A stretch of 64,000 bases of DNA from contig CM039516.1 of NCBI GenBank assembly GCA_022432975.1, forward strand, positions 36,483,599-36,547,598, given 5' to 3'. Every line of letters starts with the position of its first letter. Position 1 is the stretch's first letter. Of the stretch, positions 11,415 through 23,195 are shown piece after piece. This DNA comes from Begonia masoniana (lineage: Eukaryota; Streptophyta; Magnoliopsida; Cucurbitales; Begoniaceae). Under the pieces are notes generated by a model. It did not search any database, was not told where the DNA came from, and saw only the letters and a list, made by a program, of their open reading frames with translations. A program made the translations under genes and the position numbers.

Positions 11415-13360
11415 AAATAATTAGAGCTCTAACATATTTCAATTGGTAATCAAACAATAAAAATCTAACCAAGCAATAAAACAAATACAATACAAGAGCA
11501 ATGATAATAAACTGAGAGAACTCCGAATTAAATCAATTTTATTAGTTCTATCAAACCATAGACAAGACACTAGTTCATGATAATAAAAAAACATGCAAAT
11601 TAATGGAAATAAAGCTCAAACTAAATATACTTGAATATAATGATTACAAACGAAAATAGAATAAATAAAGCAAAGGAAAGAAACGAGAAAACAAATATTT
11701 TGCTGCCTGGATAAACTCGCCTTAATCTATTTCCGTGATGAGTCGAAACTTCCAATTGGCGGCAGAGACAGCTTTAGGACTTGTTGTGTGCAGTACTTCA
11801 TGTTTTTCATTTTGTTGGCTTACAATGTGCACTTCAAACATCTTTTTTGCTTCTACTTGTAATTTTTGACTCACAAACTCTTCTTTTACGTTTTCAAAAA
11901 CATCACATTTGTTTAATGAACTTTTAACCATGTTTGGAAAAACTTTTATTGAAACTTTAATTTTTGGTCTTCATTGTTTTGTATCATTACATCGTTTAAT
12001 GCTTATTCAGATTGTATTATTTTTTCCAAATACTCCATAAATTATAATAATAGATGTAAAACATAAAATTGTCTTTGAATACGAGATTAAATCTTACAAG
12101 AGTTTTTGAGTTACAACCTCCTTACGTAAAATTATATACACTTGTTTAGGTTTTGTTGCCTAAATTTATTTAATTAATTCAATATGTTTTTCATGCTTAA
12201 TTTATTCACTAATTAAAAATCATGTATAAATAGTTAGATGTCTAATTGCTGAAAAAATGATTGAATTTGAGACTAATACTGAATTGTGCGGGCATGCTAA
12301 CTTTATATATGCTATTTAGTTAGCATTAAGTATTTTCGTCTTTAATTTTTGATGATTTACTTAGATTTAGACTTTAGTAATTTGTTTTCTTGGGATCGAT
12401 AATCTACTAATCATACATTATATTATTTAGAGGCGACTTATGCACTTGCATAGTGTTATAATTTTGCACAAGATAAATTGTATAGTGACACATGTCAATA
12501 TTAAAAAAAAAAATTAACATTGACATGCGCTAGACATTTTTTTAATGGTTTTTATAAAAAAAATAATTCATTTTGTTTATAGCGTATAGTTCGAGGTGTT
12601 GTTTTGTCATAAAATTTAATGTAAGGTTTAGGTTGTGAAGATCCTAGTTAAAGGTTTAAATTGAATTTTACCAAATTTCCATTTCAAAAAGATTACTAGT
12701 TATTTCGATAGATCAAAAACTAATTTTTCTTTTGTTTTTTTTTTTTTTTAATTTTATTTTTTGTCTGGGAAGTATTTAGGATGATGATAATTCTTCTAAA
12801 AAAAATAAATGTAGGTGCTATAATTTAGCCTGAATTTGCATAATAAATCTTTCTACTTTTAATTTATTTTTCTAATATTCATATTACAAGAAAAAATAAC
12901 ATATATTTATTAATACAAATATTTGTATAATCACTTGAATAACGATATATTTGTTCTATTAAAATATTCGAAAACATATAAAACAAATACAATTAATATG
13001 TAATAAATTATATATAATTAGTTGGTTATATTAACTTCAAAAAAAAAAAAACTTTAGCATTATTAAGCAACCTTTTTTAGAAACTCGTTTTGAAGACAAA
13101 TTTTTAAGTCTTAAAATTTTACCACAACAGATTCGGCCTAGACAATGACTATGACAGACGTCAAACGCCGTCGTGGCGCGTGGAACTACGGAAATCATAA
13201 AGCTTGACCTCCTCGTAAATTGTCTTTTTCACTTCACGTGTTCTGTCCCTAAAAATGGCGTGGGGAAAAAGACTGAAACGTGTCAGAGAATCTAACAGCT
13301 ATTACTTTATATTTTTTCGTATTAGTCGCCTATATAATCTAATCTAATCATCCGTTCGCT
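11415..13360. other. AT-rich intergenic DNA, no gene seen
   Basis: No protein domain, repeat structure or RNA gene could be recognised on either strand. A 69-codon minus frame at 11722-11931 has no motif I know. The last about 100 bp contain a TATA-like CTATATAATC at 13329, see findings. Confidence 0.5.
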
Positions 13361-13433
13361 AATTGAAGATTTTCTGACTAAACAAAATCAATCACATAGA
13401 ATTATCAGAATAATGGCAGATTTACAGAGAAGA

Positions 13434-14695
13434 CTACGGGATTATGGAGCCATTGCTCCGGCATTGCGCTACGCTTTTCTGATCGTTTCCTTGGCAGAAA
13501 AAGAAAATTCTCGGGCATCTGAACAGGCAGTTTCCGGCGAGACCCAAATCTGCAGAACCGGGTTTGAGATCCAGTATCAGATCTGGAATGGGACCGAATA
13601 GGTAGTTTCCTCCGAGCAGCAGCCGCTGGAACTGAGAAATCCCTGAACCGGGGGCAACGATTTTTAAGGCGTACAAGATAGGAATCATGCCGGACAATTT
13701 GTTGTTTTCGAGGGATAAAGCGGAGAGCTTTGGCATCGCCGCCATGAACGGCGGTAGAAACCCTTGGAGATTGTTGTTACTTATGTCAACGGCAATCAGT
13801 TCGCTTTGGGTAGGTAGAGAAATAGGAGGTGTTAATGAGGAGAACTGGTTAAATGAGAGAGAGAGTTGTTGCAGCGATGGGTGTTCAAAGAGAAGACTTG
13901 GGACTGAATCACCGAGACGGTTGTAGCTCAGATCGACGACCTGTAAATATTGTAAGTTTCTGAAGTAATCAGGGATTAAACCTTCTAAACTATTGTTTCT
14001 CATGGAGATTTGAACCAGAGACGCCGGGAAGGAGGCCGGGAGCTTCCCGGAAATGGCGTTGTTGCTTGCGTCTAAGTAGTACAAGCTCGGGAGAGAACCC
14101 AGATCGGGAAATTCTCCTGCTAGCCTATTTGACTGAAGCTCTAACCTTTTCAGGCTTACTAGTCCATTGAAACTTGCTGGAATCGAACCTTGGAGTTGGT
14201 TTCCATCAAGTAAAGCTCTTCAAGGGACGAGAGTGATCCAATAGCGTTAGGTATCTCCTCGGAGAACGAGTTCGAAGACAATCCGAGTCGACGCAAGCGA
14301 GTCAAGTTTGAGAGAGATTGAGGAAGTGCTCCGGAGAAGAAGTTGTTGGACAAATCGAGGACTTCCATGTACGGCAAGTTCCAAGAAACCGATGAAAGCT
14401 CGCCGGAATAACCGGCTTGGTCGAGGCTGAGTTCGGTCACTCGACTCTTTCCCCCGGCCACAACGTCGCACCGGAATCCGCAAATGAAGCGGTCGCTGAA
14501 GAGGGCGCCGCATGGATCGGCGGCGAAGTCCCAGGAGCTGATGCATGAGCCGGGACTCACCGAGTCACGGTTTATCGAGTTTTTAAGGTGCTTTAAAACG
14601 TTGATGTCTCCCTTAAACGTCTTGGATTCTACTCCGGCGGACGTGAAGAAAAGAAGGAGAAGAAGAGCAAATGGGGGAAATTTAGGAGAAGCCAT
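13434..14695 (-). CDS. Secreted leucine-rich-repeat protein, one apparent frameshift
   Basis: The ATG at 14695 opens a frame with a hydrophobic signal peptide (about residues 1-25, FALLLLLFFTSAG). An LRR N-cap follows, with the paired-cysteine pattern and SSWDFAADPCG, then plant-type LRRs (LDLSNNFFSGALP, LGLSSNSFSEEIP, VDLSYNRL, VDISNNNLQGFLP, LSLENNKLSGMIP). The C-terminal cap holds cysteines (GNCLFRCP...FFCQGN) and ends at TAG 13434. There is no transmembrane helix and no kinase, so it is probably apoplastic and LRR-only. The frame breaks at about 14203-14209: the ELYL reading continues as LRR only if one base is added near CCATCAA. With that single shift the LRR pattern runs through about 420 codons. 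This is either a real frameshift (pseudogene) or a sequence error; the rest has no stop, which favours a young lesion or an error. The family is recognised only as plant LRR; I cannot name an orthologue. Confidence 0.8.
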
Positions 14696-14900
14696 TAACG
14701 GAATGTGTCGTCGATCTTCTTCAGGCAGGAGAAGGACAGGTTCTGCAGAAGTTTAGATGATCTGTTTGCGTTGGTGAGTTGGAATTGATAAGAGGAAGAT
14801 AGTTACAACTGCACAGACAGAGAGACAGAGAGAGAGGGTGACAGGTTTACTAGTTCAGTATTTTTATTGGTATTAACATTATACGATCAGTCAAATTATT
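14696..14900 (-). promoter_or_regulatory. Likely leader and core promoter of the LRR gene
   Basis: Read on the minus strand, a CT-rich tract (complement of the GAGAGACAGAGAGAG run at about 14817-14836) lies about 120-140 bp upstream of the ATG, typical of plant 5' leaders. An AATAAAAATA element at about 14858-14867 could serve as a weak TATA box. No transcript evidence. Confidence 0.35.
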
Positions 14901-16669
14901 TAAGTTATAATTGTGATAGGGCAGGTCATGATAAAGTCTTACAAGAACATTATTAATAAAAGAAAAACAAACATTAAAATATGAGTCCAAAAGAATCAAT
15001 CTCAAGCTATTTTAGTTAATAAAATAAATTATTATTTTACACTTATTTCAAGTATGAATGATCACATTTTAACGATAGACGTTCACGTGAAACATAGTTC
15101 AATCGTCTTTGTGCGTGTTTTGCACTTATTTTAAGTCCGGGCGACCTCATTTGAATTACGAGTGACTGTAGAGAGATATATTGTTACCAAAAGATGGTTT
15201 AACGTTTATTTTGTTAACGAATATAATTAAAGATTTATTTTATTAATCTTATAATTTAAGATTTTTAATGATAATTATTCAATGTAAAAATATGACATTA
15301 AATTAAATAAAAAAAAATTCAGATGAGTTGGAAACAAAGGCAAAATTGGTATGGTAAAGAGTGGTGTTAGTATTGAATTACAAATAGACATGGGTATGGA
15401 TGGAGGGGACTTGCATAGCTGTAAGCACAGACTATGGTTTGACCTGTCTTATTACCCATTCAATGCACTCTATTTTTCTCTAACTATTTTGTGAAAATGG
15501 TACGAATAAATTAAATATTTGTTCATACAAATGATTAAAAACATATTAATGATCTGTCTCTTTTTAACGAGTAGATTTTATTGAATTAGATAAAGACTAA
15601 TTAATTTATTTGATGGGGCATTATTCCAAAATTATCATCTTTAGTTAGTTGATTACTATCTTTGGTAGTAAGTACTTTCTATAATCAATATTATTAAGAT
15701 GCTAATGCCCATAATTGTATTTGGTTAGCTAATAGTATTCGGTAGGTAGGAAGTAATTGGTTTTAACAAAAAGATTTTGAAAAGAAATATACAATACCAA
15801 TTCAAGCACTAAGTGCAATGATGACGAGGGAACAAAGAAAAAAGAACTCGAAAGGATGTGTCACAGTGTCTAATCCATGGAGCGGCATCACCAACTTGAA
15901 AATTATTAAAGCCCATCAACATGCAATTTGAATAATCGAGTTTTTAAGCTAAAATCTGTAGTATCAACAAATTTTATATTTATGAGTCAATTTTTACGTT
16001 ATTCGATATCAATTTGCTTCGTGTTAACTTGAATTATCTCGTTTCGTTAGCATTTGACCACGTGTGATTTTTTTGTCAAATGGATCAAATTGTTGGCTTT
16101 GAAGTACTCTACGATGAAATTATGAAGTTTCCTGCTAGGTAAATTGGATTTTTGTCATTAGGTTTGTTAGAACAAAAATATTGTAGCATTCGGTTTTCTA
16201 TAAATTAGGGGTTGTGTAGTTGAATCCTAAGGTTGAGTAAATCAAGTTGTCTAGGGGAAGTTTTGATTAACGTTTGAATTTCTCCTCGATTAGGTTTGAA
16301 CAATTTTGGTTTCACATTAGATTTTTGAGAATCAGGATTTAAAGATTTATTTAATATAAAAATTTATATATTAAATAAATTATTTCAATTTTGTTTTTAT
16401 AAAGGAAATGAGATTTCTCTCCTTTCTTGTGAGCCAAGCGGGATGGAGGAAAAGAAAGAAATGAGAAATCCAAGCATGGAACAGAGGGTTTCTGAAGCTA
16501 GGATTGTGTTCGTTTCTCTCCAATCTTCAAGTTTTGTAAAGAGTTGTGGCAGATAAGTCATTTTTCAGCTTCGTTTTGGAGTTTGAAAGTTAGGGTTTAT
16601 GTCGATTTCAGATTATTGAGCTTGGAAACTCGAATCCTTTTGTTATTTCTATGTTATTTTGGTAGATTT
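14901..16669. other. Intergenic DNA, no gene seen
   Basis: AT-rich to about 16000. From about 16430 the sequence becomes purine-rich and leader-like (GAGCCAAGCGGGATGGAGG). It is the left flank into which the L4 LTR inserted; its continuation is at 23196. No open frame has a recognisable domain. Confidence 0.4.
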
Positions 16670-17346
16670 TGTAACACCTGAAATTTTTCCTCTAACGTAC
16701 GTAGCCTTTAGATTAGATGCGTTATGAGAGTTTAACGTTAATCCTATTTTAAGTATAAGAGTTAGAAGGTGAAAGTGGAAGAGAATTTGGAGGGAACACC
16801 ATAGATTAATGTAGCACCCGGTTTAATCACAATCTAATTATTTAATCAAATCGTGAGACATTATTTTTATGGAGGATTAATTACTAGGTTAATGTATGAC
16901 TAAGGGAGGGCAGTATGGTAATCTGATAGTAATAAAGGTTAACGCATTTAAGGGAAATGTTATTGAAGTAGCCGCCACTGTTTTATTTCATTTACTCTCC
17001 ATTCTCAGCTCCTCAGCTTAGCAGAACGCGATAAGAGACCCCCTTCGACTTTCTCCAGCGATTTTCTCCGAACTTGGTGAGTTTTGCTTCTATTTCTTGC
17101 TACATTGTATCTATCGTTGGTAGGAGGGATGATAAATGAGGTTTTGAGAAGACGGTAAGCGAGTGATGGTTTCGGTTTAAGTTGAAATCGGGAATGCACA
17201 ATGACTAGAGTTTCCAAAACAGTTTCCCTTAGATTTCTAGTGATTTAGAATGAAGATTAGAGGAAATTTAATGTATGCTTTGTCTATGGTTTTAGGTTCG
17301 AGTAATACCCGAAGTAGCTTGCAACCAAGTTTTTCCAGGAGACCAG

Positions 17347-17833
17347 GTAAGTAGAGTTTGCATGTGCCTTCGGGCCTACATCACAAAACAGTAGGATTTG
17401 TGTATGCATGAATGTATGTTTCTTTTCAGTCGCCATGCATCATATTTTGAAGGAAAACGAAAATGAATTTACATGAAGTAGCATGGTGAGACGTGAACAG
17501 ATTGCAACAGTATACTTTTAAGGGAATTAATCCGCCCCTTAATCGAACATATGGATACATACCTTGGGAAAATTGATCCATCTCCCATTGTATCAGGGAT
17601 CAAATCAGCTGTTAAGGGAACTAATCCGCCCCTTAATTGAATATATGGATACATACCTTGGGAAAACTGATCCATCTCCCATTGTATCAGGGATCATCAG
17701 ACCAGTGAACGAATGCAACATAACTGAGGAATGAAAGTAGAAACTGCATATTTAAGATTTACATTTCAGTACATATTTCATTCTTTGCTTTGCTTACTTA
17801 GCATTAGGCTAATAGATGAGTTTTGTGATGTAG
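17347..17833 (+). other. Intron-like interval in L1 LTR
   Basis: Donor CAG|GTAAGT and acceptor TGTAG|GTGAAG bound 487 bp. The preceding TTTTAG|GTTCGAG at about 17295 and GAACTTG|GTGAGT at about 17075 could form an upstream intron. The same arrangement appears on the minus strand in the other three L1 copies. Inferred from consensus only. Confidence 0.35.
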
Positions 17834-18249
17834 GTGAAGAGGTTACTGCAGGTGAATTTCCTGTGTGCACAGATGAGTAGATGTGGTTGGAGGGGTACAT
17901 TCATGCTCCGATCTGGTAAACTGATAAGGCGGGTTAACTGATGTCAGTAGTTGTGAAGGTCTAGTTGATAATGATTCAATCTGAGTACATTGAGTTTTCA
18001 TGATAGTAGTGGTTGCAACTTTTTGAATTAGTTTTGAGAATTCCTGACATTAGTGTTCTGTTGGATTTTAAAATGCTGTTTTTACTGAATTTGTGTAATG
18101 CAATGGTTTAAATTGTCTCTGAATGGTTTTTGGTAAAATGCTTAAGTCCTTCTGATAGTCGGAACTTTCTCGGTTTACAGCAAAGTTTACTGCCATGTTG
18201 TTTAGTCCATCGGCAGGAGTCGAGTAATTTACCTATCGGATAATGTAGA

Positions 18250-20583
18250 GCTCTTAAGCTACCGGTAGATATTCTCTATCGGTAGATGTTTTAAGGAGTC
18301 ATGTGAGGTGCACGTGTCCACCGGTAGATATTCTCTATCGGTAGATGTTTTAAGGAGTCATGTGAGGTGCACGTGTCCACCGGTAGACATTCTCTACGGT
18401 AGATGTTTAAGGATTCATGTGAGGTGCACGTGTCCACCGGTAGACATTCTCTATCGGTAGATGTTTTAAGGAGTCATGTGAGGTGCACGTGTCCACCGGT
18501 AGACATTCTCTATCGGTAGATGTTTTAAGGAGTCATGTGAGGTGCACGTGTCCACGGTAGATATTCTCTATCGGTAGATGTTTTCACGTGTCCACCGGTA
18601 GATATTCTCTATCGGTAGATGTTTTAAGGAGTCATGTGAGGTGCACGTGTCCACCGGTAGATATTCTCTATCGGTAGATGTTTTAAGGAGTCATGTGAGG
18701 TGCACGTGTCCACCGGTAGATATTCTCTATCGGTAGATGTTTTAAGGAGTCATGTGAGGTGCACGTGTCCACCGGTAGATATTCTCTATCGGTAGATGTT
18801 TTAAGGAGTCATGTGAGGTGCACGTGTCCACCGGTAGATATTCTCTATCGGTAGATGTTTTAAGGAGTCATGTGAGGTGCACGTGTCCACCGGTAGATAT
18901 TCTCTATCGGTAGATGTTTTAAGGAGTCATGTGAGGTGCACGTGTCCACCGGTAGATATTCTCTATCGGTAGATGTTTTAAGGAGTCATGTGAGGTGCAC
19001 GTGTCCACCGGTAGATATTCTCTATCGGTAGATGTTTTAAGGAGTCATGTGAGGTGCACGTGTCCACCGGTAGATATTCTCTATCGGTAGATGTTTTAAG
19101 GAGTCATGTGAGGTGCACGTGTCCACCGGTAGATATTCTCTATCGGTAGATGTTTTAAGGAGTCATGTGAGGTGCACGTGTCCACCGGTAGATATTCTCT
19201 ATCGGTAGATGTTTTAAGGAGTCATGTGAGGTGCACGTGTCCACCGGTAGATATTCTCTATCGGTAGATGTTTTAAGGAGTCATGTGAGGTGCACGTGTC
19301 CACCGGTAGATATTCTCTATCGGTAGATGTTTTAAGGAGTCATGTGAGGTGCACGTGTCCACCGGTAGATATTCTCTATCGGTAGATGTTTTAAGGAGTC
19401 ATGTGAGGTGCACGTGTCCACCGGTAGATATTCTCTATCGGTAGATGTTTTAAGGAGTCATGTGAGGTGCACGTGTCCACCGGTAGATATTCTCTATCGG
19501 TAGATGTTTTAAGGAGTCATGTGAGGTGCACGTGTCCACCGGTAGATATTCTCTATCGGTAGATGTTTTAAGGAGTCATGTGAGGTGCACGTGTCCACCG
19601 GTAGATATTCTCTATCGGTAGATGTTTTAAGGAGTCATGTGAGGTGCACGTGTCCACCGGTAGATATTCTCTATCGGTAGATGTTTTAAGGAGTCATGTG
19701 AGGTGCACGTGTCCACCGGTAGATATTCTCTATCGGTAGATGTTTTAAGGAGTCATGTGAGGTGCACGTGTCCACCGGTAGATATTCTCTATCGGTAGAT
19801 GTTTTAAGGAGTCATGTGAGGTGCACGTGTCCACCGGTAGATATTCTCTATCGGTAGATGTTTTAAGGAGTCATGTGAGGTGCACGTGTCCACCGGTAGA
19901 TATTCTCTATCGGTAGATGTTTTAAGGAGTCATGTGAGGTGCACGTGTCCACCGGTAGATATTCTCTATCGGTAGATGTTTTAAGGAGTCATGTGAGGTG
20001 CACGTGTCCACCGGTAGATATTCTCTATCGGTAGATGTTTTAAGGAGTCATGTGAGGTGCACGTGTCCACCGGTAGATATTCTCTATCGGTAGATGTTTT
20101 AAGGAGTCATGTGAGGTGCACGTGTCCACCGGTAGATATTCTCTATCGGTAGATGTTTTAAGGAGTCATGTGAGGTGCACGTGTCCACCGGTAGATATTC
20201 TCTATCGGTAGATGTTTTAAGGAGTCATGTGAGGTGCACGTGTCCACCGGTAGATATTCTCTATCGGTAGATGTTTTAAGGAGTCATGTGAGGTGCACGT
20301 GTCCACCGGTAGATATTCTCTATCGGTAGATGTTTTAAGGAGTCATGTGAGGTGCACGTGTCCACCGGTAGATATTCTCTATCGGTAGATGTTTTAAGGA
20401 GTCATGTGAGGTGCACGTGTCCACCGGTAGATATTCTCTATCGGTAGATGTTTTAAGGAGTCATGTGAGGTGCACGTGTCCACCGGTAGATATTCTCTAT
20501 CGGTAGATGTTTTAAGGAGTCATGTGAGGTGCACGTGTCCACCGGTAGATATTCTCTATCGGTAGATGTTTTAAGGAGTCATG
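18250..20583 (+). repeat. 59-bp minisatellite, about 39 copies, G-box/ABRE-like core
   Basis: The unit is GGTAGATATTCTCTATC plus GGTAGATGTTTTAAGGAG plus TCATGTGAGGTGCACGTGTCCACC, 59 bp in all, seen as a one-base phase slip per 60-base line. From about 18595 to 20583 the units appear identical. A few early units (18250-18600) carry substitutions or deletions, including one shortened unit. Every unit contains one CACGTGTC and two GGTAGA motifs. Copy number in the true genome may differ, since identical arrays collapse in assembly. Confidence 0.97.
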
Positions 20584-21714
20584 TCATTTGCCTACTGTTT
20601 CTAACATTCCCAACGATTATTTCAACAATGTTTATTTCACAATTTTGTTTAACTCCATTGTTGTACAAATCATTTCCGTTGCAAATTTTTAAATGTTTTG
20701 AGTTTTTAGAAAAATGTCAAATTTTGGCTGTCGAGTGAAGATTTAAATTAATCAAAAAATTTCTTAGTTATGTTCGAGCATTGAGTAGCGAACCGGGTTC
20801 AGAAAACTTGGGGCGTTACAATTAAAGTAAGTGTTTGATGGATGTATGACTTTAGTTAATAAAGAAAGGGGAAACCACAAATTTAAAGGTGATGTAAGAT
20901 GGAAGGTTGGGGGATTTTCAACGTGGAAAGTGTGGTGTTAGGGAAAGGGTTAATGTGTAAAATTGTTTTTTTTTTTGGGTAAAAATCAAAAAGAGGAAAA
21001 GTTGAGTTTTAAATTGTGTTAGGTGAAGGGTAATAGGGCAAAAACTCTTTTTCTCCTCTTCTCTTTCCATCGTGAACCATAAGCCTCCATTATTAAAGTT
21101 TCAAGCTCCCTTTTGGTGAAGAAATAGCAAGGTTAGTGGGTTAATTTGATGGATTTTAAGTTGCATGCAATTCTTTGGTAGTTTTTAGTGTTTTGGTGAG
21201 GTTTAGTAAGGGTTTAGGAAACCCTAAGTGTGAGCTCCGAAATTTTGGTTCCCTTTGCTGGTTTTCTTCTTACTTTTGGTGGTTTAAGCATTAGATAGGT
21301 TGATTTAGGTTGTTTATGGAGATAGATTAGAGTTAGAGTTGAATTTGGTGGGAAACCGATTTTTAGTGCAAAGTTTTCGATTCTGTTTGGGTGCAGAATT
21401 CGATCGGCCATGTTGTTTGGTTGGTAAAATGGATTGATTCAATGGATAGTGAGGTTTACGGAATGGGTTGGATCGTTTAAATCCGGTGTAAAACGAGTAA
21501 GTTATGGCCGATTGAAGTTTGGACACTAAAAATGAGGGAAATTCGGGTTTTTAGGATTTATATTTTAAAATTTGGTTTATTAGTTGTTAGAATTAGAGTA
21601 GACATCTTTTGGATGTTGTTTTGAGAATTTCTAAGTGAATTCTATATTCATGCTAGGTTGACGAGTTGAGCATTTGGCATAACCGAAGCGAGTAAGTAGG
21701 TTGCGGGAATCCAG

Positions 21715-22292
21715 GTAAGTAGTGGAGTGTGTGCGTTTTGCCTTCGGGACTACACCATGAAACGATAGAGATTTGTTTGATTGTTTAGTTATTTTGTTTT
21801 GTTTGTGGTTAAGCATTTATGTGATATGCATCATTGTTTTCAAACCACGAAAAACTAGTTTTGAGCATGGTTTTGATGTGTGAGCTTGAAACGTAAAAAG
21901 ATAAGAAAAGATTGCAAAGTGGTTTCGAGTAGAGTCGCCTCGTCGGGGAGTAGTGCTAGTGTAGCACCTCGAGATGGTCTCTATGAGAGATACACTGTTG
22001 AAGATATGTACTGTGTCGAGAATATGAATGCCTCGTCGGGGAGTAGTGCTAGAGTAGCACCTCGAGAGGGTTCTTTGATCGATGTGGGAGGAGATTGTGT
22101 ATGGCCGTCCAATGGGCAGGGCTCAGATGTGTGCCTACTTGATCCACACCGAAAAGTGAAAGATTAACGAAACGAGAACAGCAGAGCGAGTAGAAACTGC
22201 ATGTGTTATGGGTTTAGTATGCATTGTGTTTTTACATTCATTATTCCCTACTTGCTAAGCATTAGGCTTACGTTTTGTGTTCTATGGTGTAG
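21715..22292 (+). other. Intron-like interval in L4 LTR
   Basis: CCAG|GTAAGTAG at 21715 and GGTGTAG|GTGACG ending 22292 match the donor and acceptor boxes of L1-L3 and L5. The AAGCATTAGGCTTACG block precedes the acceptor as in L1 and L2. Within it, CCTCGTCGGGGAGTAGTGCTA occurs twice (about 21938 and 22031). Confidence 0.35.
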
Positions 22293-23195
22293 GTGACGAC
22301 GAGATCTTATGTGAGCCAGACGAGAGAGGTCAGGACTAAGACGCAATCAGCGATGCATGTTGCATGCCGGTGCGGGCAATTGTTGGGGCATCTTGACCAT
22401 GGAGTGGCTGGGAGGTGTGGTCGTTTTGTTGGGATTTTCGGTTGTGTATATAGAGGTGTAATTATAACTCTTTTGGATGTTTGAGATTTTCTTGTATAAA
22501 TGTTTGGTTTTCAGTATTTTGGTTTTAGAAGATTTAACTGTTATACTGTTCGGTTTTTCAAAAAAGAAACGACGTTCGTTTTCACCCATTTTCACGTTTT
22601 CGCTGACGTTTTAGAGTCGGGTTTCCGGGATTTTAGCGTGTCGAGAAGTTGAATAGGTTGGAAAAGGGTTTGGGAAAGTTTTAGGTGTTTTGGAAGGGTG
22701 GAATATGTTGAAAATTGAGAAAATGTGGAAAGGGGTCGAAGGTGGCTCGCTGGTGGCCGAGGAGTGCGCGCGCAGGGCTGCTGGAGGGCGCGCTGGCACA
22801 GGCGTGGCGTGCGCAGCGCCCAGCGCCGATCGATCGACACATGTTGGTCGAGCGACCCGAGAGGTCGCTGATCGATCGGCGCAAGTGCCGATCGATCCCC
22901 TCGGGTGCGTGCGGGTTGCGTGTGCGTGCGCGCACGGTGCACGTTGCCCGGGTGACGCGCACATCAAGTGCGCTCGCGCGGCGCCCATTGTGGCCCACTT
23001 TGAAATTTTTTTTCAAATTTTTTCTATTTCCAATATGTTTTAACCCGAACTTTTTTGACGTATTTTGTACGTATTTTACGCATGTTTTCCACGTGTTTTT
23101 AAGTTTTTGACGAAAATTATTTTAAATTATGTTTTAAATATTGTAAAGTTAAGCAAAGTAACGAACCGAACTAGGGTGGGTTCGGGGGTGTTACA

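Larger units (their letters stand above)
16810..20820 (+). mobile_element. Solo LTR, family L1, TSD ATTAA, carrying a giant minisatellite
   Basis: It begins TGTAGCACCCGGTTTAATC and ends AACTTGGGGCGTTACA. ATTAA flanks both sides (16805-16809 and 20821-20825). It is the reverse complement in layout of the 4100, 26117 and 59214 copies, but about 4.0 kb rather than about 2.1 kb because of the 59-bp array. The GTAGCCGCCACTG start region is at about 16968 and an upstream box ATTTAAGG at about 16948. The donor-like CCAG|GTAAGTAG at 17347 is followed by CTTCGGGCCTACATCACAAA. The acceptor-like GTGATGTAG|GTGAAG ends at 17833. A two-copy TTAAGGGAA...CCGCCCCTTAAT block lies inside that interval. Confidence 0.92.
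16670..23195 (+). mobile_element. Solo LTR, family L4, TSD GATTT, split by an L1 solo LTR
   Basis: It begins TGTAACACCTGAAATTTTTCC at 16670 and ends TTCGGGGGTGTTACA at 23195, with GATTT on both sides (16665-16669 and 23196-23200). Removing the nested L1 copy (16810-20820 plus one ATTAA) leaves about 2.5 kb. It carries the shared donor-like CCAG|GTAAGTAG (21715) followed by CTTCGGGACTACACCATG, and the acceptor-like TATGGTGTAG|GTGACGA (22292). The last about 500 bp (22690-23000) are GC-rich with CGATCGATCGG and GCGCGC motifs, like L3. The many overlapping open frames there are composition artefacts. Confidence 0.88.

Noticed and set aside
13687..13926. Plus-strand frames at 13413-13601, 13687-13926 and 14484-14756
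   Set aside because: Antisense shadows of the LRR coding sequence.
18250..20583. CRISPR array
   Set aside because: Units are contiguous with no unique spacers, the setting is a plant LTR, and no cas genes are present. The same applies to 7568-8006, 31526-32497 and 55138-55745.
22592..23110. Six overlapping 100-130 codon frames on both strands
   Set aside because: GC-rich tail of the L4 LTR; frames are Ala/Arg-rich, overlap on both strands and end at the LTR border.
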